Source: Cercis canadensis
Lineage: Eukaryota; Streptophyta; Magnoliopsida; Fabales; Fabaceae
NCBI GenBank assembly: GCA_003255065.1
Contig: QAOA01002547.1
Location: forward strand, 1 to 64,000
Direction of reading: 5' to 3'
Length of the DNA: 64,000 nucleotides
Shown: positions 46,815-56,450 of the stretch, one piece after another
Numbering within the stretch: position 1 is the stretch's first letter
How the letters are laid out: the number at the start of each line of letters is the position of its first letter
Position numbers and translations under genes: made by a program
The notes under the pieces: generated by a model
Databases searched by the model: none
What the model was told of the DNA's origin: nothing
What the model saw: the letters and a program-made list of their open reading frames with translations, nothing else

Positions 46815-46980
46815 TAAAGCGTGTTTCAAATGAACACGTTTTAGGGTAAGGTAAAACGTGTTCTATACTGGTCAAAAAAATATTAAAAAATTCAAAATTG
46901 CCCCTTCTTGGTAAATACTTTGAAAAAGACCCCTTTTATGTAAATAGTTAGTGTAAGTGTGCTATTCTGGTCAAATTGCC
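46815..46980 (-). repeat. MULE right terminal inverted repeat
   Basis: Complement of 37745-37910. The outermost 75 bases match the left end perfectly or nearly so. Differences inside include 'gagaca' versus 'gggca' and 'acacgctt' versus 'acacgttt'. Confidence 0.9.
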
Positions 46981-47107
46981 AAGATTTGGATCTAGTCATG
47001 TTACATGACTCATATTGAGATGAAAAGCTGATGTGACAGTACAATGTCAACAATTTAGACAAGCTAGTTAAATGCACGATTCAGATGAACCTAACATGAG
47101 TCATGTA

Positions 47108-47324
47108 GTTGGTCATAAGGCTCTCCTCGCAAGAAGATGGTCTTGTGTTTGAGGTCTTTCATTGACAAAATAATGGTCTCAAAGTGCTCCTCCCACAAAG
47201 CTACAGTTGAGGATGCTTTGACAGCAAAACCCCTAATGGCTCACCCTAAGTTTGATAAGTCTGTATTTGTCCAAAGTTTAGGGTTAGGCCATGGTTCTTG
47301 GGTTACATATGAAAAAAAAAAAAA
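47108..47324 (+). mobile_element. SINE-like retroposon
   Basis: A 217-bp unit ending in a poly(A) tract is flanked by a perfect 12-bp direct repeat ATGAGTCATGTA (47096-47107 and 47325-47336). The head (gttggtcataaggctctc) and a 'tgtttgaggtc' stretch about 40 bases in are compatible with A- and B-box remnants of a tRNA-derived SINE. It has no credible reading frame. Confidence 0.72.
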
Positions 47325-47336
47325 ATGAGTCATGTA

Positions 47337-49304
47337 ACATAACCAAATCCAAATCAGCAAAATCACTTTCTCTTAAGCGGACACCATAGGATTGTCCTTA
47401 AACTAAAATTATTTATATTCAATCATCATTATTCATTTAAATCCCTTATGATTTCTTCTATGTTGTGTGTATAATTTTATTTTTTTTGGTATATTGTCGT
47501 AGATATAATTTATTGAGTTTAAATTTGATCTATAATTCTCACTATAGAACTTTGTATGCTATTTCCAAATAAGTACCATATACCAAAGTAACTAAAGTAT
47601 TTTATTGATACCAAAAATTTTGATAGTTTTTTTAATGCATGGTAATACATAATTCAATGACTCTATAAATCTCTTTTACATTGATAGGGATAAAATTAAA
47701 TTGATAGAATTTCATGCTTCATGCTTATACCTAACATGTTCAGTATAGCATGAAAAGTTTAGAGTTTTGAAATGGTGAGGCCAAAATCTTGGCATTAACC
47801 TATGTTGCATTATTAGCATAACTGAATGGCATGTTTGGCCAAACAGAATAATTAACTGTTAATTTCTTAATATAATAATTAATAATACTTCTTCACAACC
47901 CTAAAGCATATGACGTTCCGTAGTCCACATCGAACTTAGAGCAAAATATGAAGTCTTTTAGATAAATTTTTCTTTCATATATATATATATATATATATCT
48001 TTACTGCTTTTCACCTAAAAAGTATGAGGTTGGTGATAGTTATAATGGACTTCATAGACTTATCTAGATGTACAATATGTATATAACAAATAGAACAGGC
48101 AGTTCAATTTATGAAGTCTGCCTGTTCTATTTGTTATATACATATTGTACATCTAGATAAGTCTGAAAAAAAAAAAAATAGTTTGAGAAAACTTGTTGTA
48201 ATGGTGATTTTCTTCTTTGTGGGTAGTAAATTTTGCAAACTATACATGGCATGCTTGTTACGTTATTGAGAAAGTCATTATTCTCTGGGCCTTCCTTAAA
48301 ATTTGTTATTTCGTGATGCTCTTTCTTTCCCTACCACTTTTTGTATTAAGAGAATATCAAAAGCAAATGAAAATATTATTTTAAGAAAAAAGGTTTAAGT
48401 GGTGTTAGATTTTGTTTTTTTTTTTTTTCCTTCGGCATTGTTCATTTGAAATTAGGATCTTGAAATTTTGGCCATATACCAATTAAGAATTAGTAGTGGA
48501 AGATTAAGCATAATTAGCAAATATTGCATAAGAAGGAATTTTTTATTACAATGAATTCATTCCTCCAAACATTGTTAAAAATGGTTTCGCAAAAGGATAT
48601 AGAGTTGTGATCTTTGGCTGAAAAAATCATTTCATTCCACCTCTTGAGTTATTTGCTTATATTATTTATTTATGCCATTATCATACGTAAAATATGTGTT
48701 ATTGCATAGTGTATCTATCATGTCCTTACAACAAGCACTATAACGTGCAACAATATCAGACAACAGATTTTTGTTGGACTCAGAATTTAAGTGATTAAAA
48801 GTTGAAGAGCTAACCTAAAAGTGGTAGCGAGAGATAATTCTTATGATATTCTATTTGAATTTGGCGTTTCAGCTGCATAAGAAGATGATCACCCTATTAC
48901 AAATTGACAAGAAAACTTCAAACGGCTTTTGTAACATTTTAAAATTTCTAAAAGAAATAGAAAATTAATTACATTTTCATGGTAACATAGCCGATCTTGT
49001 GAATGAAGAAACTCAAATTTCATATGAAAAGAATAAATAAATAAATAAATAATTTAATATTTTTATACTTTAATTTGAGAAAGATTAAACTTTTAAAATG
49101 AAAAATTCTTTCAATTTTTTATTTTTAAATTCCAATGAGGCAATAGAAAAAGAGAAGAGAACTTAAGAAATGCCCAAAAGACATGGATTAGATCAAATAA
49201 ATATGTTTGATTTGTTTGTCTGATGCAAGATAACTTCCAAAGCCATTTTTTCCCACTAAATTCATCAAAGGAATAAAGGCAAGAAGTTGATGGAGGGAAT
49301 TGGC
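47337..49304. other. Intergenic, AT-rich, with hairpin and microsatellite
   Basis: No gene seen over about 2 kb. It contains an AT microsatellite (47978-47998), the perfect hairpin at 48056-48164, poly-T at 48415-48430, and from about 49120 the upstream block shared with the other secreted-protein loci. Confidence 0.6.
48056..48164. repeat. Perfect 47-bp inverted repeat (hairpin)
   Basis: Arms 48056-48102 and 48118-48164 are exactly complementary around a 15-base loop, followed at once by 13 adenines. The loop ends in 'atgaagt', itself the complement of 'acttcat' just before the left arm. Lack of any mismatch points to recent origin. Confidence 0.9.
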
Positions 49305-49641
49305 ATGAAAATGCTTAGGTTAAGGTTCTCTGCAATGAACCTTTCTGCTACTGATATTGGCAATTCAAGCTGATACTGAAATTGTTGAAAGTGAACCTCT
49401 TCTAGTTTCTCTGTCTCCTTCAAAGTTTCCAAAGTTTGAAAAGAATAAAATAGAAATGTCTAGGGAGGAATTCACACAAGATGCTACTGTGAATCGCTCT
49501 ACACGTTTAAAACTTGTTTCTGGTCTTTGTGCTGATGAATGTTGGGATAACCAAAGTTTGGAGAATGCTTCCAAAAATGTATTTGGAATGTCAAAAATCA
49601 CGTACGTAATTATCTATAATATTTTAAAATATTTGGTTTGA
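49305..49641 (+). pseudogene. Small secreted protein, family copy 3 (frameshifted)
   Basis: ATG at 49305 starts MKMLRLRFSAMN, matching copies 1 and 2, but relative to copy 1 there is a net deletion of about five bases in the signal-peptide region. The continuation lies in another frame: LLLILAIQADTEIVESEPL, then SPSKFPKFEKNKIEMS, then FTQDATVNRSTRLKLVSG and LCADECWDNQ. The first CX3C pair of copy 2 is kept, the second is lost (ASKNVFGMSK). The upstream about 180 bases are shared with copy 1. It would not yield the normal secreted product unless the shift is an assembly error. Confidence 0.6.
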
Positions 49642-49862
49642 AAAAGTTTTCTAATTCATTGCAATATGCCTTATCAGATTATATATTATACATGGGTTGG
49701 GATGAGATTTCGGGAAAAATAAATTATTTTTTGTCGTGTAGTCTCTTGTGAAAAAAAAATCTATATTATATATTATATGTGTTGAGTCTCTTTTGCATTT
49801 GTATTTGATATTATTATTCTGTGTTTGTCTCTAGTTAATGTTTATGCAATGGAATTAAAATA

Positions 49863-50117
49863 ATGAGTATAACATTATTTCTTTTGTGTCTTACACATGA
49901 TTTTTATGATTTTACCTTCAATTTCTTTAAATGCTCATTGATAATAATAGTTACTGACGAAAATATCCAATATTCCAATATACTTGACATGGACGAAAAA
50001 GATGGAATAGAGCCACGAAACAAATTCGAGGTCCAAATGCATTGTGGCAAAAAAAAGTATATTCCAATGATAAATTTGGAACTTCACATGAGATATGATT
50101 GTGGAAAAGATTTGTAA
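49863..50117 (+). other. Unrecognised short frame, possible gene relic
   Basis: 84 residues, including NILDMDEKDGIEPRNKFEV, MHCGKKKYIP and RYDCGKD. A faint resemblance in spacing (G-I-x-P, later two Cys) to the C-terminus of T2/S-type ribonucleases occurred to me, with PKSAKTN in another frame shortly after. No catalytic histidine motif is present. I would not annotate a function. Confidence 0.2.
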
Positions 50118-50410
50118 AGGAGATCCCAAAAGCGCCAAAACCAACTGAGAACGGTATCAAATATACCAGCATTTGAAATATCCAATTTAAAATATATTTT
50201 ATGGATTCTTAGCCATGTTGGAAAAGAAGGGCATGCTAATATTATATACTGCAATTGAAATGGGGGAATCCAGCCACGACTAATGCTAAAACCCAATTTG
50301 CTATGAAATTGAGTTTGACCACAAGTCCAAAATCTATAAGGATTTGTTACTACAGTGAGTGAATGTTGGAGCAAATTCATCTATCCATTTACTCAAGTTG
50401 TTGAAAGAAA

Positions 50411-50683
50411 TATGAGTAAACTTATATTTGTGTTCTTGAAAGATTCAGATTTTTATAAATTAATCTCTAAAAAATCATTTATTACAAAATAATTTTTTAA
50501 TTATCAAGATTCTTAATAAACATACATAATATTTATTACAAAATAGTTCTTTAATCATTAATTTTTGGACCAGTTTGTTAGAAATCTTGATGATTGATTA
50601 AATAACTGTTTTATAATAAATATTATTTTAAAGATTAATTTGTGAAAATCTGAATTTTTCAAGAACTTAAATGATAGTTTAGT
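50411..50683. mobile_element. Foldback MITE
   Basis: Two AT-rich arms of about 110 bases are imperfect inverted repeats: 'gttcttgaaagattcagatt' at 50431 pairs with 'aatctgaatttttcaagaac' at 50649, and 'aaattaatctctaaa' with 'taaagattaatttgt'. The outer ends resemble gagtaaac/gtttagtc. No coding sequence; no certain target duplication. Confidence 0.65.
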
Positions 50684-51409
50684 CAAAAAATATATAGTTC
50701 ACGTCAACTGCATATATCCAAACAGAGGAATCTAAAGAGCATGTTGCAAATGGGAAGGTATTCGGTGCTGAAGAATTCACTTTTTAGAGCAAGCAATGCT
50801 TGTCTCTCCCTCTCTTGATTTGCATCTAACAGAAGATTTCCCAATCTCTATGTTTAATGCAAATACAAGTGAAATATGCACCATGAGCACAAAAAGTTAC
50901 TTGCACGACACCAACAAGACCTTAGGTTCATGGTTAGAAACAGATTATATAAAGAGTAGCAAATTAAAATTGAGGACCATTTAAAGCAGAGCTAACCTAA
51001 TATTTATAGTATTGAAGTAAGCATTATGTGCAAGAAAAAATTAAAAACTTTGAATTTTGAGGCTTCAAATAAACTTCAAAGACTTGGAAATTTTTGGTCT
51101 CTATTCATATCTAGATAGTGATATATATGTCATGGACATAATCTCCATAAGAACAAGAAAGATTAAAGGGAGAAATTAAAAAAAAAAAAAAACAAAACAA
51201 AAATATTATGTTCTAGGTCTTTATAGTTTTAGTGAAAATTCAAGTAAGTCTTTCCAATTCAGTTTCGTTTAAATGGATTCTTATATTTTGTGAAATTCCA
51301 CAAAACTAAAACATATCTTCCTTCTTCACTTGCTCTCTCTTCTCGGTTTTTCTCTACAGAAGAAAGTCATCTTAATTCTGAAGGTTGTAGTAGCAAACCA
51401 ACACATTTT
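50684..51409. other. Intergenic, left flank of the Tat element
   Basis: No gene supported. A 62-residue frame at 50796 has no recognisable features. An adenine-rich tract lies at 51176-51195. Confidence 0.5.
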
Positions 51410-51708
51410 TGTACATACCCAAATACTTGGCCCAATACCCTAACAATCCCTGGCCCATTCAGCCAAAGGCCCATACCAACAAACTTGCATATGTCTTCCA
51501 TATCCTACAAGCTCACCTATAAATAGACCCCACATGGCAGGTAAAGGCACTTTTTGACTCCACTCTAATATTACGCTTATCATCAACTCGGATAACGCTA
51601 ACTTAAGCATCGGAGCTCGGGCATTCACACCCGACCTTTGACTCTTTATTGTTTGCAGGAAGATTCCTGTGACTCCCTTTGTCCATCCACCCAAATCAGG
51701 CATCGTCA
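51410..51708 (+). repeat. 5' LTR of the Tat element
   Basis: TGTACATACCC...GGCATCGTCA, 299 bp, about 93-95% like the 3' LTR by eye. It contains a TATA-like 'ctataaata' at about 51517, a plausible transcription start signal for the element. Confidence 0.93.
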
Positions 51709-51726
51709 TTTGGCACCGTCTGTGGG
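51709..51726 (+). other. Primer-binding site of the Tat element
   Basis: TTTGGCACCGTCTGTGGG directly follows the LTR. It is a common primer-site form in plant Tat elements (usually TTTGGCGCCGTC...). I do not assign the tRNA. Confidence 0.6.
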
Positions 51727-51778
51727 AAATGTTTCTTCACAAGAGATAAATTTCTTTGTACGATCTTGTTTGCGCAAT

Positions 51779-53093
51779 ATGGACCCCCCGACCAGCTCGC
51801 AAATCTCCATAACACTCCAGAAAATACCCTTCCACCCACGAGACCCACTATTTAGCCTGACACTGCCAGAAAATCACCACCCCCACATCACCAAGCTTCA
51901 GAAAGTCAGGAAGCTTCCAGGGAAGCCCTTGTTCAAGAAGATTCGCAAAATGCTACTCTTTCCTTTCTGCTCCAAGAAATTCAAATCCTCAGGCAGGAGA
52001 GAATAGTAGACAAAGCCGAAATCGCCGAGCTGAAGAAACGCCAGCAGCCCAGCGAGCTCCCAGTTGAAAGCAAATATGAGAATCCTCCTTCCCGTCCTCC
52101 CCTCCAGACAACTCCACCCCTAGTCAAGCGTCAGAGAGGACAGGCATCAGAAGAGATCACTGAGAGCCATTCCTTCCACAAGGGTAGCCAAGCACCACCT
52201 TAGTAGACGTCCATCTTCGACCCAAAACCTCTTCCGAACTTGGACAAGCAAAAGCGAGCTGCAAGACACCCCTTCACAAAAGACATCATGGACTTTCCCC
52301 TACCCGCCCAGTTCAAGCAGCCTAACCTTGAACCCTTCGATGGGTCCATTGACCCTCGTGAGCACCTAGAAAACTACAACTCTGTCATGCTCTTGGCAGG
52401 CTCGGCCGAAAAGATCATGTGCCGAGTTTTCCCTACAACTATGCGATGGGCAGCCCTCCAGTGGTTTTCTAGCCTGCCGCCGAGCAGCATATCTAGTTTT
52501 GACCAAATGGCCGAGCTCCTAAGCATGACCCATCAAAAGTCTTCCGCTGTCTTGGCAACCCTGAGGCAAGGAGAGTTTGAACCCTTGAAGGAATACATGG
52601 ACCGTTACAACAAGCTCTCCCTCCAGGTCCACGACTTGACAGAAGCAGTGGCCATGCATGCGATCCAAGCCGGCCTCCGACCCAGACGCCTGCATGAGAA
52701 CCTCACCCTCGACCTACCAGAAAACCTGTCTGATCTCCTGCTCAGGGTAACCAAGCACATCAACCTAGAAGAAGTGCTAGGGCAAGATGAAAAAAGCAAA
52801 CCCCATCGGGACAAGAAACCCCAGGAAGAGAATAAAAGCAACAAGAGAGAAAGGTCACCGATCCAACCTTGCTTCGACAGCTACACGCCATTGAACCAGA
52901 GTAAAGCTCGGGTTTTGGAGGAGATATGTCTCACCAAACTAACCCCATTGCCATCACCCAAGAAAATCGTGGGAGCAGAACTGGAAAAATACTGTGATTT
53001 TCATAAAGGAAGAAGGCACGATACCAACGACTGCAAACACTTGCAAAACGTCATTGAAGATTTCATCTAGAAAAGGTACCTCCAGAAATTCCG
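51779..53093 (+). pseudogene. gag of the Tat element, frameshifted
   Basis: ATG at 51779 starts MDPPTSSQ, but the main gag frame (QEASREALVQEDSQNAT, then LQEIQILRQERIVDKAEIAE) is one base off; a cytosine run at 51783-51788 is a likely slippage point. The retro-gag domain at 52290-52790 has F..PNLEPFDGSIDPREHL, W.ALQWFSSLPPSSI and L..YMDRYNKLSLQV. The knuckle variant YCDFHKGRRHDTNDC is at about 52990-53034. The frame ends at TAG 53068-53070, in place of a Gln codon. A double stop near 52201 breaks the linker. Confidence 0.8.
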
Positions 53094-54458
53094 TGTCGAG
53101 ATCCCAGCGCCCGCACACAGACCTAGCAGAGAACATCGACCTAGGTACAGGTCCCTATTAAGGAGCCGACCAGCTCACCAAGAGCAAAATCCTTGGGGCG
53201 ACAGACCTCTGGGCAGAACCCCCCCACAGCAACATGAAGACGCAAGGCAGACCACCATAGGTACTATCCACACCATAACAAGAGGATTTGCAGTCAGAGG
53301 ATCTTCAAAGTCCTCCCGAAAACGACATGAGAGAGCAGCTCAGAGGCACACAAAAAAGTCCTTCACACCATGACCATGAGCAGGCCAAACCCCCGGCCAA
53401 CCATCTCCTTCTCTGACGCCGACTATAGCACAATCGACCCTGAGCATGACGATCCTGTGGTCATATCCTGCTTCATTCCTAACTATGAAGTTCGCAAGAT
53501 GCTGATAGACTAAGGGAGTTCAGCCGACATCTTTTTCTACCATGCGTTCTCCAAGCTCGGCATCCCCAAGTCGGACCTAAAGCACTATCCCGGAACACTG
53601 GTGGGTTCTCCGGAACCCACATAGAAGTTAAAGGAACCATCACATTGCGGACCACCCTCGGGCATTTCCCAGACCTGGCCAACACCGATGTCCAATTCCT
53701 AGTGGTCGACTGTCCCTCTGCCTACAACGCCATCCTCGGGCAACCATCTCTAAACCAAATTGACGNTGCCGAGATCCCAGCGCCCGCACACAGACCTAGC
53801 AGAGAACATCGACCTAGGTACAGGTCCCTATTAAGGAACCGACCAGCTCACCAAGAGCAAAATCCTTGGGGCGACAGACCTCTGGGCAGAACCCCCCCAC
53901 AGCAANCCCCCCCCCCCCACAGCAGCATGAAGACAAAAGGCAGACCACCGTAGGTACTATCCACACCATAACAAGAGGATTTGCAGTCGGAGGATCTTTA
54001 AAGTCCTCCCGAAAACGACATGAGAGAGCAGCTCAGAGGCACACAAAAAGTCCTTCACACCATGACCATGAGCAGGCCAAACCCCCGGCCAACCATCTCC
54101 TTCTCTGACGCCGACTATGGCACAATCGACCCTGAGCATGACGATCCTATGGTCATATCCTGCTTCATTCCTAACTATGAAGTTCACAAGGTGCTGATAG
54201 ACCAAGGGAGTTCAGCCGACATCTTTTTCTACCATGCGTTCTCCAAGCTCGGCATCCCCAAGTCGGACCTAAAGCACTATCCCGGAACACTGGTGGGTTT
54301 CTCCGGAACCCACATAGAAGTTAAAGGAACCATCACATTGCGGACCACCCTCGGGCATTTCCCAGACCTGGCCAACACCGATGTCCAATTCCTAGTGGTC
54401 GACTATCCCTCTGCCTACAACGCCATCCTCGGGCAACCATCTCTAAACCAAATTGACG
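53094..54458. other. Duplication around N at 53766 (likely haplotype overlap)
   Basis: 53094-53765 and 53767-54458 repeat the gag-protease junction. The first copy has TAA where the second has CAA in the protease active-site loop, and one base is missing near 53609. A further N at 53906 lies in a cytosine run. The second copy is the functional-looking one. Confidence 0.78.
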
Positions 54459-54787
54459 CAATAGTCTCAACGAAACATCTACTGCTCAAATTTCTAACGA
54501 CATCCGTGAACATCGGAGAAGCAAAAGGATATCAATTACTCGGCCGAACCTGCTATAACATCAGCCTGTCCATCGACTACTCCAAGCCTCACAGGCCAAA
54601 AAAACACAAGTCAGCCACTTCCAAACTCCTCGGTCCCCACCTGCAAGCTCAACAACAGACGGGAGAACCAACAAACTCGTCTCGAGCCCCAAGGCAAGCT
54701 CACCCCAATTCAAGTAGGAAGCAGCTCGACCCAGACGATCCGGGTGGGATCCAGCATTCCACCCTCAAGCCTGAAGAAGCTGACTGA
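54020..54787 (+). pseudogene. Aspartic protease of the Tat element
   Basis: Retropepsin domain in an open frame of 255 residues. It has the PTISFSDADYG lead-in, the active-site loop VLIDQGSSADIFFYHAF (D-Q-G-S, the usual Tat variant), the flap region GTHIEVKGTI and the second turn AYNAILGQPSLNQI. The linker to RT is rich in His, Lys and Gln (54590-54740). It would cleave Gag-Pol. The frame itself is intact in this copy, but upstream and downstream parts are shifted, so the polyprotein is broken. Confidence 0.8.
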
Positions 54788-55583
54788 CCTCCTAGTCACC
54801 AAAGCCGACCTCTTCGCCTGGACAGTAGCCGACATGCCAGGTAAAAACCCAGATTTCATTTGTCATAAACTTGTTGTTCACATAGGGGCAAAGCCAATCC
54901 GAGAAGAAGTAACAAAGCTGCTCGAGGCCAAGTTCATCCGAGAAATACCTTACGCAACTTGGCTGGCAAATGTCGTCATGGTAAAAAAGGGCAATGGAAA
55001 ATGGAGGATGTGTGTCGACTATTCCGACCTCAATAAGGCATGCCCCAAAGACCCTTACCCCCTTTCGAGCATCGACAAACTCGTCGACGAGGCATCTAGG
55101 TACAAGTTCCTAAGCTTCATGGACGCCTATTCAGGGTACAACCAGATCAGAATGCACCTCGATGACCAAGACAAAATCGCTTTCATCACCAAAAAGGCAA
55201 CCTATTGCTACAAAGTCATGCCTTTCGGACTGAAGAACGCTGGAGCCACCTACCAAAAGCTCATAGACCAGGTTTTTAAGAGCCAAATAGGGAAGGAACG
55301 TTGAGGTGTACGTCGATGACATGCTTGTAAAGTCGCACTCAGAAGAAAACCACCTCGCCGACTTGGCGGAGATGTTCATCGAGCTTCACAAGCATGCAAT
55401 GTGCTTAAATGTGAGGCCATCATGAGGATGGAGCCACCTAAGACTGTAAGAGAGGTCCAAAGGCTAGCAGACAGGATCACAACGCTCGCGCGTTTCATGT
55501 TAAGATCGGCAGACCGAGCTCTCCTATTCTTCAGAACACTTAAAAAGATAAAAAAAAACTTCCAATGGACCTCGGAATGCTAG
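54744..55583 (+). pseudogene. Reverse transcriptase of the Tat element
   Basis: Frame 54744-55304: ADLFAWTVADMPG, then FIREIPYATWLANVVMVKK, then MCVDYSDLNKACPKDPYPLS, FMDAYSGYNQI and MPFGLKNAGATYQKLIDQ. A one-base shift near 55300 precedes the catalytic YVDDMLVKS (55309-55335), seen in the next frame. A deletion of roughly one codon-block follows at about 55405, where the thumb G-x-F-L motif should be; 55401-55583 then continues MEPPKTVREVQRLADRIT. All key palm residues are present. Confidence 0.85.
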
Positions 55584-56450
55584 CACACCTTCAAGCAGCT
55601 GAAACAGTACCTCACCTCACCCCCAATCCTCTCCAAACCTTTACTAGCAGAATCCTTGTACATATACCTCACAACTAGCGACCAAGCTGTCAGTTCCGCC
55701 CTTGTTCGTGAAGAAAACAAAACCTAGTTTCCCGTATACTACACCAGCCACGCCCTTTAAGGTTCTAAGCTGAGATACCACAAAATTGAGAAGCTCGCCT
55801 TCGCATTGCTACTCTCAGCACGTCGCCTCAGGCCCTATTTTCAGAGCCATCAAATAACGGTCCGGACAGATCAACCCATAAAGACAGGTGCTCCAAAAAC
55901 CTGACTTGGCAGGAAGAATGCTTGGGTGGTCCGTAGAACTTTCCGAGCACACTATCATCTACGAGCCTCGAGGTGCAAGCTCTCGTCGACTTTGTGGCAG
56001 AGCTTACATGGACCGAGGAACTCAACATAGACAACAATTGGAGCTTGCTGGTAGATGGATCCTCAAACCAGAAAGGGGGAGGGGCAGGGATAATTGTAGA
56101 AGGACCAGAAGGCATAGCAATAGAACAGTCTTTGCGTTTCGACTTTCCCACCTCCAATAACCAAGAAGAGAATGAGGCCCTCATAACTGGTCTCAACTTA
56201 GCTCTAGAGCTCAGGTCCTAAAATCTCAAGGTCTCAAGCAATTCCCAACTTGTAACCAGCCAAGTGAAAGGCGAATACCAGGCCAAAGACCCTCAGATGG
56301 TCAGATACCTGAATAAAGTCAAATCATTAACCTCTCACCTCAAGAGGTTTGAAATCCAGCACATCCCAAGAAATGAGAACTCCCGCGCTGATATCTTATC
56401 CAAGCTAGCAAGCAGCAAGAAGCTAAGGAATAATCAAACGGTAATATAAG
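55584..56450 (+). pseudogene. RNase H and archaeal-type RNase H of the Tat element
   Basis: The first RNase H (55600-55900) is in broken frames (YLYLTTSDQAVSSALV, then a stop inside a V-P-Y-Y region; RYHKIEKLAFALL). The second, archaeal-type RNase H runs at 55973-56221: NWSLLVDGSSNQKGGGAGII, then SNNQEENEALITGLNLAL. It ends at a TAA (56219-56221) and goes on to QVKGEYQAKDPQMVRYL, RNENSRADILSKLAS (56264-56449). The acids of both blocks (DGSSN, EEN-EAL, D near RADILS) are visible. The presence of two RNase H domains supports Tat placement. Confidence 0.8.

Larger units (their letters stand above)
37745..46980. mobile_element. Mutator-like element (MULE) with transposase and MAIN-like gene
   Basis: The ends GGCAATTTGACCAGAATAGC (left) and its complement (right) are inverted repeats of about 165 bp with few mismatches. 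A perfect 9-bp direct duplication, AAGATTTGG, flanks it (37736-37744 and 46981-46989), the Mutator signature. Inside are a MURA-type transposase gene (plus strand, left) and a plant-mobile-domain gene (minus strand, right), converging on a palindromic centre. This mirrors the two-gene layout of MuDR with a different second gene. Both genes carry stops. Length 9236 bp, including a 0.36-kb N-flanked overlap and a 966-bp internal duplication. Confidence 0.93.
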
